Source of the DNA: Candidatus Omnitrophota bacterium
GTDB taxonomy: Bacteria; Ratteibacteria; UBA8468; B48-G9; DTJG01
Direction: 5' to 3'
Assembly: GCA_023484085.1 (NCBI GenBank)
Contig: JAMDAS010000008.1
Span: 35,946 to 83,028 of the forward strand
DNA length: 47,083 nucleotides
The notes beneath the pieces are model-generated. The model made no database searches, was not told the DNA's origin, and saw nothing but the letters and a program-made list of their open reading frames with translations. Made by a program: the position numbers and the translations under genes. Positions 1-9,642 of the stretch are shown here, one piece after another. The stretch's first letter is position 1. Every line of letters starts with the position of its first letter.

Positions 1-5
1 CTGAA

Positions 6-1193
6 ATGAAAATGACACAAACAACACATGTTTTTATTGTTGATTCTGTTACATTCAAATATCATTTAGAATACCTTTTTGCCGGGACAGGGGCTAAAGA
101 TTATGCGATAGATTTTAACAATTCCCCGGATACTCTATTAACTATTCAAAGAGAGAAACTTTTGTTAGGAATGATTGCAGATTCCCAAAGAATCAGAAAA
201 AATGATTTTATTGTTTTCTATTTACAACAAAATTTCTCTAAAAAAGTTTGGGAAGGTAAGTTTTATGGAATTTTTCAGGCCACAGAAGATTTATCCTTTT
301 TAGACAATAATGACTCTGAGCAATTCTTAAAAGAAGAATTAGAAAAATCATTAACATTTAGAATATTGCTTAAACCTTTTGAGGTTTATGCAAAAGGTGT
401 TACTGAATGGGAAGCATTAGATGAAATAAAACATATTCAATCTCCGAATCAAATGCTTTGGAGTCTTATTTACAGAAAATTAAAAGGTAATCGTGGAAAT
501 ACTATGATTACTATATACGAAAGTGAAAGACTTTTTAAATTATTGAGAGATAAAAATAATCGGCAAACACTTCCAGGGAATAAATTTACTTTTAATATTC
601 AATCCCAGAAAATAGAACAGGTTAATCTTTTACATAATTACAAGGGACGAAAAGAAAAAATAAATATCCTACCAAGATTGATTGGAAAATATAGAGACAA
701 TAAGGCATTTGAAAACCATTTACAAACATATATTGTTCAAAATATCGGTAGGGGCATTAATGAAGGATTGGATAAAAGTTTACTCAATGATTCAATCCTT
801 GAATGGTTGGGAAATGAGGTTTCTTGTGGAGTAGGAATGCAAAGAATAGATATAATGCTTTCTTTAATTAAAGGGAATGTTAAGATTGTTATGCCTATTG
901 AATTAAAGATCAAGGAAGCAAGTATAGATAATATTATTCAGATTCAAAGATATGTTGACTGGTTAGAACAATATTATATACCTAATAGAATAAGCGATAT
1001 ACAACCAGTTTTAATTTCTAAAAAAACAGCAGATAAAGATTCAAAAAATTACGGAAGAATCATAGGAAGTTTTAAAAAATTTAACGGAACAAATAATCGG
1101 TGTATGCCTATAAAATATATTGAATTTGAATTAGAAAAAAACAATCTTAAATTTCAGAAAGAAAGTTTCCTGGAAATAAATTATATTGTATAA
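6..1193 (+). CDS. EVE/PUA-like N-terminal domain plus C-terminal PD-(D/E)xK (NucS/DUF91-like) nuclease; possible modification-dependent restriction protein
   Basis: 395 aa ORF; N-term 'IRKNDFIVFYLQQ..GKFYGIFQAT' EVE-like; C-term 'QRIDIMLSLIKGNVKIVMPIELKIKEAS..QIQRYVDWL' has D...ExK..Q nuclease pattern. Gene may extend past the window edge. Confidence 0.55.
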   Translation: MKMTQTTHVFIVDSVTFKYHLEYLFAGTGAKDYAIDFNNSPDTLLTIQREKLLLGMIADSQRIRKNDFIVFYLQQNFSKKVWEGKFYGIFQATEDLSFLDNNDSEQFLKEELEKSLTFRILLKPFEVYAKGVTEWEALDEIKHIQSPNQMLWSLIYRKLKGNRGNTMITIYESERLFKLLRDKNNRQTLPGNKFTFNIQSQKIEQVNLLHNYKGRKEKINILPRLIGKYRDNKAFENHLQTYIVQNIGRGINEGLDKSLLNDSILEWLGNEVSCGVGMQRIDIMLSLIKGNVKIVMPIELKIKEASIDNIIQIQRYVDWLEQYYIPNRISDIQPVLISKKTADKDSKNYGRIIGSFKKFNGTNNRCMPIKYIEFELEKNNLKFQKESFLEINYIV

Positions 1194-1211
1194 AGGGGAG
1201 GGGAAAGAATT

Positions 1212-2525
1212 ATGAAAAAAAATGTTGTAATCGGACAATCAGGCGGACCAACTGCCGTAATCAATAATAGCATCAGGGGGGTTATAGATGTTCTGAAAAA
1301 ATCAGAAAAGATTAATAAAATATATGGGGCGAAAATGGGTATACTCGGTGTTTTAAAAGAGGAACTGCTTGATATTTCAGTTCAGGATAGGAAACAGATA
1401 GCTCTATTATCAAACACCCCTTCAGCGGGTGTATTTGGCAGCTGCAGGTACAAAATAAAAAGCAATGAAGACATGGAAAGAATCCTTGAGGTTTTTGAAA
1501 AACAGAATGTAGGTTATTTCTTTTATTGCGGTGGAAATGATTCTATGGATACTGCTGACAAAATAAATAAATTGGCAAAGGAAAAATCTCTTGACCTTAT
1601 CTGTACAGGTATCGCAAAAACAATTGATAATGATGTGGGCGGACAATTACAGGAAGACGGAACATTTGCAATATGCGACCATGACCCGGGATATGGCAGT
1701 ACTGCAAGAAGCACAACTATAAATATTCTTGAGGCAAATGAGGAAATAAAAGCAAGCTGTTCTTTCAGTCCGGTTCTGGTTATTGGTGTTATGGGAAGAA
1801 AAATAGGTTTTATAGCTGCATCAGCCCGGCTTGCAGATCCTGGAAGAAACATGCCTCTTCTGATTATTCTTCCCGAAGCTTTTAACAAATATACTCCTGA
1901 AGAAAACCTTCAGTATATAACACAGAAAGTAAATGAAAAGATTCTTGAATGTGGAAAATGTATTGTTGTCATAAGTGAAGGGGTAAATCTCGGGGACCTT
2001 AATGTTCTGAAAGATTCTTTTGGACATGTGGAATTTGGCGGTTCCGGAACAGGGGTTGAACAAATTTTTGGAAATTATTTAAATGGTATGGATAGAAAAG
2101 ATGAAAACGGAAGGGCCCAAAGCAGGCTTGCAATTCGTGGATTTGCCCGCTGGGAAAGACCGGGAACAAAACAAAGAAGAGATTATTTTACAATTTCCGG
2201 CATTGATTTAAAGGAAGCATATAATGTCGGGAAAAATGCAGCAAACCTAGCACTAAATGGTGAAAGTGGCTTTATGTCAACAATTTTAAGAAAGCCTGGC
2301 AGGACATATAATGTAATTTATGATAAAATTCCCTTAACGGTTGTGGCAAACTCAGAAAGAAAGTTTCCTGAAGAATGGGTCACTTCCGATAGAATTGATG
2401 TTACAGATGATTTTGTAAAATGGGCAATGCCTTTAATTGGAGGGAATATTCCTGAATTTGCAGATTTCAGGGAATCTTATGCAAAAAAGGGTTGTGGGGA
2501 ATATACTCCCATAGAATTCAGGTAA
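1212..2525 (+). CDS. 6-phosphofructokinase, PPi-dependent type
   Basis: GGPTAVINNSIRG, YCGGNDSMDTA, KTIDNDV motifs; SD ggggagggg upstream. Confidence 0.88.
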   Translation: MKKNVVIGQSGGPTAVINNSIRGVIDVLKKSEKINKIYGAKMGILGVLKEELLDISVQDRKQIALLSNTPSAGVFGSCRYKIKSNEDMERILEVFEKQNVGYFFYCGGNDSMDTADKINKLAKEKSLDLICTGIAKTIDNDVGGQLQEDGTFAICDHDPGYGSTARSTTINILEANEEIKASCSFSPVLVIGVMGRKIGFIAASARLADPGRNMPLLIILPEAFNKYTPEENLQYITQKVNEKILECGKCIVVISEGVNLGDLNVLKDSFGHVEFGGSGTGVEQIFGNYLNGMDRKDENGRAQSRLAIRGFARWERPGTKQRRDYFTISGIDLKEAYNVGKNAANLALNGESGFMSTILRKPGRTYNVIYDKIPLTVVANSERKFPEEWVTSDRIDVTDDFVKWAMPLIGGNIPEFADFRESYAKKGCGEYTPIEFR

Positions 2526-2655
2526 AACGAAAAGAATAAGTTCTGGATTGCTCTTTCCTGCTTTATAAATACTTTCTTTCAAATAAAGCATTAAAGACAA
2601 CCCAAATTTATCATAATGTAAAAATTTTAGAAAATCACATAAAAGGGGGGGAGAA

Positions 2656-3699
2656 ATGGCTTTATTAACTCTTACGCAGCAACAAATAAAAGATGACCCG
2701 GAACAGCAAATCAGAAATTTTAAAAGAACAAAAGATTTTTTGGTGGCAATTGATACTGATGGGTGTGTAACCAACAATATGAACGGCAAACAAATGGTTA
2801 TTTTTCATCCGCATTATATGGGGTTTTATGACCTGTGGGAAATTGAATCGTATTTCAGGGAGATTGCAGAATATTATAACCTTTTTTCTATCCATAGGGG
2901 TTGTAACAGATTTCTTGCAGTTCAATATACTCTAAATTCATTATATGAAAGAGCAGATGTCCGGAAGATTGTCCGGGAAAAAAATATTCCGTTACCCGGC
3001 AAGGAAATGCTGGATGATTATATAGAATTCTGTGTTGAATATAATTGGGGACTGGGGAATCCATCCCTTGAAAAATTCATTGAACTGCATTCCTTAAACT
3101 TTGAATTATATAAACTTCTTGGCTGGAGTGAAGCAGTAAACAGAACGTTTCCATTTATCAATCCGAAAATCCCACCATTTTCAAATGTAAAAAATTCATT
3201 AACAGCTATGAATGAATATGCTGATGTTGTTGTTGTTTCCCAGACACCTTACAATGACCTGGTCAGCTATTGGGAAACCCAAAAATTATCCCAGTATATT
3301 TCAATTATTGTCAGTCAGGAGATGGGAACCAAGCTGCATCACATAGAGGTTATTAAAAATGTTTGTGATTATGACGATGAGAATATCCTGATGCTTGGAG
3401 ATGGAGATAGCGATTTAAAAGCGGTGCAAAAGAGCAATGGTCTTTTTTATCCTATACTCCCGGGTTTTGAGGAAGATTCATGGAATAAATTTTCTGAATA
3501 CTTTAAAATTTTTATTGAAGGCGGGTATAAAGGGGAGATACAAGAAAAACTGCTTACAAATTTTTCAAAGGTTTTTCTTAAAAAACCAAAATGGGAAGAG
3601 CCTGAATATGACCATATAACTGCTTATAAAGAAAAACAGGAAATAAGAAAATCCCTGTATGAAAAATTAAATCCAAATGGCCGCTTATTAATTCTTTAA
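2656..3699 (+). CDS. HAD-superfamily hydrolase
   Basis: 'AIDTDGCVTNN' motif I and 'MLGDGDSDLKAV' motif IV; SD ggggggaga. Confidence 0.7.
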   Translation: MALLTLTQQQIKDDPEQQIRNFKRTKDFLVAIDTDGCVTNNMNGKQMVIFHPHYMGFYDLWEIESYFREIAEYYNLFSIHRGCNRFLAVQYTLNSLYERADVRKIVREKNIPLPGKEMLDDYIEFCVEYNWGLGNPSLEKFIELHSLNFELYKLLGWSEAVNRTFPFINPKIPPFSNVKNSLTAMNEYADVVVVSQTPYNDLVSYWETQKLSQYISIIVSQEMGTKLHHIEVIKNVCDYDDENILMLGDGDSDLKAVQKSNGLFYPILPGFEEDSWNKFSEYFKIFIEGGYKGEIQEKLLTNFSKVFLKKPKWEEPEYDHITAYKEKQEIRKSLYEKLNPNGRLLIL

Positions 3700-3716
3700 G
3701 GTGGTATAGGGGTGAA

Positions 3717-4982
3717 ATGATTATTTATAAAAACAATAAAAAAGAGGAATCTTGTTTTTCAGAAGAGGAAATTTTTGATTTATGTGAAGACTCCTTGAAA
3801 AGAGCAGGACTTACAAATAAAAGGGTTTTATGTATTATTCCTGATACAACCCGGTCAGGGCCAACAGATTTTCTTTTTAAAACTGTGAGTAAAATACTCT
3901 CGGGATTTACTAAAAAAGCTGATTTCATAATTGCCCTGGGAACCCACCCCCGGATGGAAAAGGAAAAGATTTATGGATTTCTTTCCATAAATGAGGATGA
4001 AAAAAGAACGATATATAAAAATACGAATATTTTTCAGCACCAGTGGGATAATCCGGAACAATTAAAAAGTCTTGGTATTATCTCAAAAGATGAAATTTCA
4101 GAAATTTCAAATGGACTTTTATCAGAAGACATACCGGTTACAATAAACAAAAAAGTTTTTGATTATGATGAAATTTTAACATTGGGCCCGGTTTTTCCTC
4201 ACGAGGTTGTTGGTTTTTCAGGCGGGTATAAATATCTTTTTCCCGGGATTTCCGGACCGGAATTTCTCCACAGGTTTCACTGGCTTGGCGCGCTTATAAC
4301 AAATACAGGAATTAATGGATTTAAGGATACACCTGTCAGGCAGACCATTAATAAAGCAGTCAGTCTTATAAATATTCCTATAACCAATATGTGCTATGTT
4401 GTCCGGGATAAAAAAATTGCAGGATTTTACATTGGTGATAACTCTGCGTGGTCAGAGGCGGCTGACTTTTCTGCATGTATAAACATAAAATATGTGGAAA
4501 AACCTTTCCATACTGTTTTATCAATATCCCCCAAAATGTATGAAGAGCTATGGACAGCAGGAAAGTGCATGTATAAATTGGAACCGGTTGTAGAGAATAA
4601 TGGAACTCTTATTATTTATGCCCCGCACATTAAAGAGGTTTCTGTCATGCATGGTAAATATATAAAACAAATCGGCTACCATACACGGGATTATTTTTTA
4701 AAACAGATGGATAAATTCAAGGATATTCCGGGTGGAACATTAGCTCATTCAACACATGTAAAGGGGCTCGGAACGTTTGAAAATGGTATTGAAAAACCAA
4801 GGGTAAACGTCGTTCTTGCCACTGGTATTTCTGAAGAGGAATGCAGAAAAATAAATCTTGATTATATGGATTACAGGAAAATAAACATAGAGGATTATAA
4901 GAATAAAGAAGAGCAGGGGATACTTGTTGTTGAAAATGCAGGGGAAATTCTTTACAGACTGACAGGAAGTGGCAAAATATGA
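3717..4982 (+). CDS. LarA-like (DUF2088) nickel-pincer racemase/epimerase family
   Basis: 'IPDTTRSGP', 'ALGTHPRM', 'PHEVVGFSGGYKYLFPGISGPEFLHRFHW' carry the His/Lys pattern of LarA. Confidence 0.8.
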   Translation: MIIYKNNKKEESCFSEEEIFDLCEDSLKRAGLTNKRVLCIIPDTTRSGPTDFLFKTVSKILSGFTKKADFIIALGTHPRMEKEKIYGFLSINEDEKRTIYKNTNIFQHQWDNPEQLKSLGIISKDEISEISNGLLSEDIPVTINKKVFDYDEILTLGPVFPHEVVGFSGGYKYLFPGISGPEFLHRFHWLGALITNTGINGFKDTPVRQTINKAVSLINIPITNMCYVVRDKKIAGFYIGDNSAWSEAADFSACINIKYVEKPFHTVLSISPKMYEELWTAGKCMYKLEPVVENNGTLIIYAPHIKEVSVMHGKYIKQIGYHTRDYFLKQMDKFKDIPGGTLAHSTHVKGLGTFENGIEKPRVNVVLATGISEEECRKINLDYMDYRKINIEDYKNKEEQGILVVENAGEILYRLTGSGKI

Positions 4983-5266
4983 GAAAAGTAGAAAGAGAAA
5001 TAAAGGAAATAATTTTTCACCACATAGACCCTGAAAAATATAAAATTTTTATATTCGGGTCCAGGGTATCCGGAAAATCCGGGAAATATAGCGATTATGA
5101 TATAGGCATTCTTGGTAAACATTCGCTTTCTTTATCCACTATAGGATTTATTAAAGAAGAAATGGATGAATCAAACATCCCGTTTCAGGTGGATATTGTT
5201 GATTTCACAACAGTTTCCTCAAATTTTAAAAAGATAGCCTTATCCAAAATCAGAGAATTAAAATGA
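4979..5266 (+). CDS. MNT-domain nucleotidyltransferase (MntA-like antitoxin)
   Basis: 'IFGSRVSGKSGKYSDYDIGILG' = GSx10DxD; overlaps upstream stop by ATGA. Confidence 0.8.
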   Translation: MRKVEREIKEIIFHHIDPEKYKIFIFGSRVSGKSGKYSDYDIGILGKHSLSLSTIGFIKEEMDESNIPFQVDIVDFTTVSSNFKKIALSKIRELK

Positions 5267-5640
5267 CTAAACTTCAAAACCTTATAAAAGATTTGACAAA
5301 TGCTTCTGAAAGACTGCGGGAAGCTGCTCGTTTAAAATTCACACCTATTAACAGGGATGCAGTAATTCAGAGATTTGAATTTTGTTTTGAATTATCATGG
5401 AAGGTTTTACAGGAATATATTAAAGACCAGGGGCTTGATTGTAAAAGTCCACGTAATTGTTTAAGAATCGCTGCAGAATTAAATTTAATTACAAATCTGA
5501 AAAACTGGTTTGATTATTTAGAAGCAAGAAATTTAATAGCACATACCTATAATGAATCTTTATCTAACAGAATATATAAAAAAGCAGTTGATTTTTCTAT
5601 AGACGTAAAAGAATTATTAACTAACATAGAAGGCTCTTGA
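5263..5640 (+). CDS. HEPN/HI0074-family protein (HepT-like toxin)
   Basis: 'RNLIAHTY' = Rx4HxY; ATGA overlap with the MNT gene. Confidence 0.8.
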   Translation: MTKLQNLIKDLTNASERLREAARLKFTPINRDAVIQRFEFCFELSWKVLQEYIKDQGLDCKSPRNCLRIAAELNLITNLKNWFDYLEARNLIAHTYNESLSNRIYKKAVDFSIDVKELLTNIEGS

Positions 5641-5651
5641 CTGGAGGAAAA

Positions 5652-7562
5652 ATGATGGAAAGATTTGTTTATGAAAGACTGCCTGGGAATGAAATTGAAA
5701 AACTTAAAAATTTAAGGAAGGAATGCATCAGGGATATTCTTACAATGACAACAATCGCTGGTTCAGGACACCCAGGCGGTTCAATGTCTATTCTTGATAT
5801 ATTGCTTACTGTATTTTCTTACGCAGGAATTTCACCCGGGATAATAGATAACCCTGAAAGGGATAAAATCCTGATAAGTTGCGGACATCTTTCTCCCGGG
5901 ACGTATTCAGTTCTTGGAAGACTTGGATATTTTGATATTGAAAGTGTTATCCCGAATTTTAGAAAATATGGAAGTCCATTTGAAGGGCATGTTGAAAGAA
6001 ATCTTACAGGTATAGAATGGTCTTCCGGTAATTTAGGACAGGGGCTTTCTGCAGGATGCGGGTTTGCTCTTGCTGACAGGTTAAATAATCATGCTTCCTA
6101 TACATTTGTTTTAATGAGTGATGGGGAACAGACAAAAGGTCAGATTGGGGAAGCCAGGAGATTTGCAATTAAATATAAACTGAATAAAATCAAGGTTATT
6201 ATTGATTATAACAAACTTCAGATAAGCGGGAATATTTTTGACGTAATGCCGGATAACATCAAAGAAAATTATTTGGCTGACGGATGGGAGGTTATTGAGA
6301 CTGACGGGCATAACATAGACTCACTTTATACGTCCATCAAAAAATCCCTGTCAATAGAAAAACCTGTTTGTATATTGGCGAATACCATAATGGGTAAAGG
6401 GGTTTCGTTTATGGAAAACAAATATGGTTTTCATGGAAAAGCGCTAAAACCTGAAGAATTACAGAAAGCATTGGATGAGCTCGGCATGGAAAATAAAATG
6501 GATTATTACAGGGAACTTTCAAAAACGGAAAAGTTTATATTCCCTGAAAAAAAATTTCCTGTACCTCCGGTTCTGAAAACAGGAAAACCTCATCTATATG
6601 ATGCAGGGACAAAAATTGATAACAGGACAGGGTATGGAAATGCTCTCATGGATATAGGAAAGGAAAATAAATCAGACTCCGGGAATAATTTGATTGTTTT
6701 TGATTGTGACCTTGCCTCATCTGTAAAAACTGATTTATTCGCAAAGGAATTCCCTGGACAATTTTTCCAGGTGGGGGTGCAGGAACATAATGCTGCCACA
6801 ATAGCAGGGGCATCTTCTGTTAATGGAATGGTAAGTTTCTTTTCTGATTTTGGGGTTTTTGGTGTGGATGAAGTCTATAATCAGCAAAGACTTAATGATA
6901 TAAACAGGACAAACCTGAAATTAGTCTGCACACATGTAGGATTGGACGTCGGAGAGGATGGGAAAACGCACCAGTGTGTTGATTATCTTGGACTTTTTAG
7001 AAATCTATTCGGATTTAAAGTGATTATACCTGCAGACGCTAATCAGACAGACAGGGCAATAAGATACATAGTGGCACATCCTGGAAATTTCTTTGTAGGA
7101 ATGGGTCGTTCCATATCTCCTGTTATTCTGACAAAAGAAGGGAAACCCTATTTTGATGAAAATTATGAATTCCAGTATGGAAAATGGGAAATACTGAGAG
7201 AAGGAAAAGATGGATACATCTATACGACAGGAATAATGACTTACAGGGCTGTCCAGATATCCGGTGAGATTGAAAAAGAAAATATAAGCATTGGTGTTAT
7301 CAATTGTCCCGCCCCATTGCTTGTGGATGAAGATATTTTAAAGATTGGTATAAAAAGCGGACTGGTGATTTCTTATGAGGACCACATTGTTACTAGCGGA
7401 CTTGGTGCTACAATCTCACTATATCTTTCTGGAAAAGGAATAAGCGTAAAATTCAAAAAATTTGGAGTGTCAAAATATGGAAGTTCAGGAAAACCGGAGG
7501 AATTATATAAAGAACAGGGGATTGATGAAGAAAATGTAAAAGAATTTATAAGGAGAAAATAG
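5652..7562 (+). CDS. Transketolase (N- and C-terminal halves in one chain)
   Basis: 'GSGHPGGSMSILDILL', 'SDGEQTKGQ', 'QEHNAATIAGASS'. The track start at 5637 is TTG; the ATG at 5652 or 5655 lies behind SD ggagg. Confidence 0.9.
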   Translation: MMERFVYERLPGNEIEKLKNLRKECIRDILTMTTIAGSGHPGGSMSILDILLTVFSYAGISPGIIDNPERDKILISCGHLSPGTYSVLGRLGYFDIESVIPNFRKYGSPFEGHVERNLTGIEWSSGNLGQGLSAGCGFALADRLNNHASYTFVLMSDGEQTKGQIGEARRFAIKYKLNKIKVIIDYNKLQISGNIFDVMPDNIKENYLADGWEVIETDGHNIDSLYTSIKKSLSIEKPVCILANTIMGKGVSFMENKYGFHGKALKPEELQKALDELGMENKMDYYRELSKTEKFIFPEKKFPVPPVLKTGKPHLYDAGTKIDNRTGYGNALMDIGKENKSDSGNNLIVFDCDLASSVKTDLFAKEFPGQFFQVGVQEHNAATIAGASSVNGMVSFFSDFGVFGVDEVYNQQRLNDINRTNLKLVCTHVGLDVGEDGKTHQCVDYLGLFRNLFGFKVIIPADANQTDRAIRYIVAHPGNFFVGMGRSISPVILTKEGKPYFDENYEFQYGKWEILREGKDGYIYTTGIMTYRAVQISGEIEKENISIGVINCPAPLLVDEDILKIGIKSGLVISYEDHIVTSGLGATISLYLSGKGISVKFKKFGVSKYGSSGKPEELYKEQGIDEENVKEFIRRK

Positions 7563-7565
7563 ACA

Positions 7566-8405
7566 ATGTATATACTAAGTGGATTTGGAGATGAAATCTC
7601 CACGGAATTAAATGAACAGATAGACGTAATGAAAGGATTAGGTGTTGGCTATATTGAATTACGGGGCGTATGGGGGAAGAATGTCCTGGACCTCACAGAA
7701 GATGAAATAAAAAAAATTAAAAATATTCTTCTGAAAAATGGCATGAAAATTTCTGCAATCGGTTCCCCTATCGGAAAAATCAAAATTACGGATAATTTTT
7801 CACCTCATTTTGAAAAATTTCAGTATGCAGTTGAACTTGCCAAATTTTTTGGAACTGCTTATGTCAGGATTTTTTCTTATTATCCGCCTGAAAATGAAAA
7901 AATAGAAAAATACAGGGATGAAGTGATGGAAAGAATGGAAAAAAAGGTCCAATACGCTGAAAAGGAAAAAGTAATACTTTGCCATGAAAATGAATCTGCA
8001 ATATATGGAGAAAACCCGGAAAATTGTCTTGATATGCTGAAATCAATAAATTCACCAAATTTAAGGGCTGTTTTTGACCCTGCAAATTTTATTGTCCATG
8101 GAATCAAGCCTTACACCAGGGCATACCCGTTATTAAAAGAATGGATTGAATATTTTCATATTAAAGATGCTCTACCAATGGAAAAAACAGCCCACAAAAT
8201 AGTTTGTGTTCCAGCTGGAAAAGGCGAAGGACAGGTATCAGAAATTTTAAAGGATTTTTATAAAACGACAAAAAACAAAGATGTTTTTTTATCTCTTGAG
8301 CCACATCTGTCAACTGCAGGTCAATTCGGCGGATGGACAGGTTCTGACAAGTTTTCAACGTCTGTCCATGCCCTTAATAAGATTCTATCATCCTTTTCGT
8401 CATAA
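7566..8405 (+). CDS. Sugar phosphate isomerase/epimerase (xylose-isomerase-like TIM barrel)
   Basis: 'LRAVFDPANFIVHG', 'YFHIKDA', 'LSLEPHL' pattern. Confidence 0.8.
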   Translation: MYILSGFGDEISTELNEQIDVMKGLGVGYIELRGVWGKNVLDLTEDEIKKIKNILLKNGMKISAIGSPIGKIKITDNFSPHFEKFQYAVELAKFFGTAYVRIFSYYPPENEKIEKYRDEVMERMEKKVQYAEKEKVILCHENESAIYGENPENCLDMLKSINSPNLRAVFDPANFIVHGIKPYTRAYPLLKEWIEYFHIKDALPMEKTAHKIVCVPAGKGEGQVSEILKDFYKTTKNKDVFLSLEPHLSTAGQFGGWTGSDKFSTSVHALNKILSSFSS

Positions 8406-8406
8406 T

Positions 8407-8436
8407 TTGACAAAAAGGATAAGTTAACTATATAAT
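8407..8436 (+). promoter_or_regulatory. P1: conserved promoter element TTGACA-N18-TATAAT
   Basis: TTGACA 8407-8412, AGTTAACTATATAAT 8422-8436; same core as P2-P4. Confidence 0.8.
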
Positions 8437-8478
8437 GGTAAATACTCAGTCCTAACGAACTGAATATTTACCATTATA
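8431..8478. promoter_or_regulatory. Long inverted repeat overlapping the -10 box of P1; likely autoregulatory operator
   Basis: TATAATGGTAAATACTCAGT-cctaacga-ACTGAATATTTACCATTATA; 19/20 complementary, 8-nt spacer. Confidence 0.75.
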
Positions 8479-8488
8479 GAAAACATGC

Positions 8489-9616
8489 ATGCCCATGAAG
8501 ATAAAAGAAAAGGATGTATCTGAAAAGATATTAAGGGTCTTAAAAGAGAAGTTTAACCAGGAAATAGCATTACCAAAATATTATAGGCTGAAGAAAATCC
8601 TTAAAAGTCAAATTTTAGAACAAAATATGTCTACAGGGGATAAACTTCCTTCAGTTCCCATTCTCGTAAAAGAATTAAATATTGCTGGAATAACCGCAGA
8701 TAAAACCCTTAATGAATTAGAAAAAGAAGGGCTTGTAAACCGTATCCAGGGAAAAGGAACGTTTGTCAGTAAGCCAAGAAGTGAAATAACGTCTAAAAAC
8801 GTAGTAGGTTTGATTATGTCAACACGCGGTCACCTATGGGGGCTTTTATACCATCATATTATTGAAGGTTTAAGTAATCATCACTACTATTGTGTTGCTA
8901 ATAACATAGTAAGTCATGAATTAATGGACACAAAATATACTGATAAACTGAACAGGCTGATTTCTTCAGAACCTTTTGGTTTGGTGGTCTATGGACAGTC
9001 CAGTTTTCCATTTCATATGCTTGAAGGTTTTCCAAACAAACTTTTGTTTATTGTAGCATATGAGACTGATAAAGAATACCCTGCGGATTATATTCTTTCC
9101 GACTATTTTGCAGGAGGACAAATGGTGGCAGATTATTTTATTTCTTCAGGCTATAAAAAAATCATCTTTTATACTCACCCAATTCAACCTCAGATTACTG
9201 CAAGAATACATCTTGTTTCCGGACTAAAGGATTCTTTGAAAAAAAATAATTTATCAGAAAAAAATCTGATTGTTGTGGAAAAAAACTTTTCACAAAAAGA
9301 CGAAAAGAGGCTGGAAGAAATACTTCAGAAAGAGCGCAAACCGGTTGCGGTTTTTTGTCTGCTTGATGCGGAAGCTGTAGTTGTATATAAAATTGCCCGA
9401 AAATTAAACTTAAAAATACCTGAACAGGTTTCAGTTATTGGATATTATAATACACCCTGGTGCGAAGTTTTACACCCCAACCTGACGTCTGTATCTATAC
9501 GTGAAGACAAAATAGCACAGATTGTAGTTAAGAAAATAGTAGGAAAAGAAAACAAAAAAGAAAAAATTATTCTTAAACCGAAACTTATTATCAGGGATTC
9601 AGTAATAAGCCTGTGA
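8489..9616 (+). CDS. Transcriptional regulator with GntR-type wHTH and LacI/PBP-like ligand-binding domain (AraR-like architecture)
   Basis: 'STGDKLPSVPILVKELNIAGITADKTLNELEKEGLVNRIQGKGTFV' (GntR) then 'KNVVGLIMSTRGHL...ISVIGYYNTPWCEVLHPNLTSVSI' (LacI-like). Confidence 0.85.
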   Translation: MPMKIKEKDVSEKILRVLKEKFNQEIALPKYYRLKKILKSQILEQNMSTGDKLPSVPILVKELNIAGITADKTLNELEKEGLVNRIQGKGTFVSKPRSEITSKNVVGLIMSTRGHLWGLLYHHIIEGLSNHHYYCVANNIVSHELMDTKYTDKLNRLISSEPFGLVVYGQSSFPFHMLEGFPNKLLFIVAYETDKEYPADYILSDYFAGGQMVADYFISSGYKKIIFYTHPIQPQITARIHLVSGLKDSLKKNNLSEKNLIVVEKNFSQKDEKRLEEILQKERKPVAVFCLLDAEAVVVYKIARKLNLKIPEQVSVIGYYNTPWCEVLHPNLTSVSIREDKIAQIVVKKIVGKENKKEKIILKPKLIIRDSVISL

Positions 9617-9642
9617 GAAACCGTAATTCGTAATCAACAAAA

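Noticed and set aside
1422-2063. Antisense ORFs over the PFK gene (and similar opposite-strand ORFs throughout)
   Set aside because: They lie opposite confidently assigned genes and show no family motifs or SD sites; expected by chance.
2559-2590. TGCTTTA...TAAAGCA dyad in the PFK-HAD gap
   Set aside because: 7-bp AT-rich arms with an 18-nt loop; not convincing as terminator or operator.
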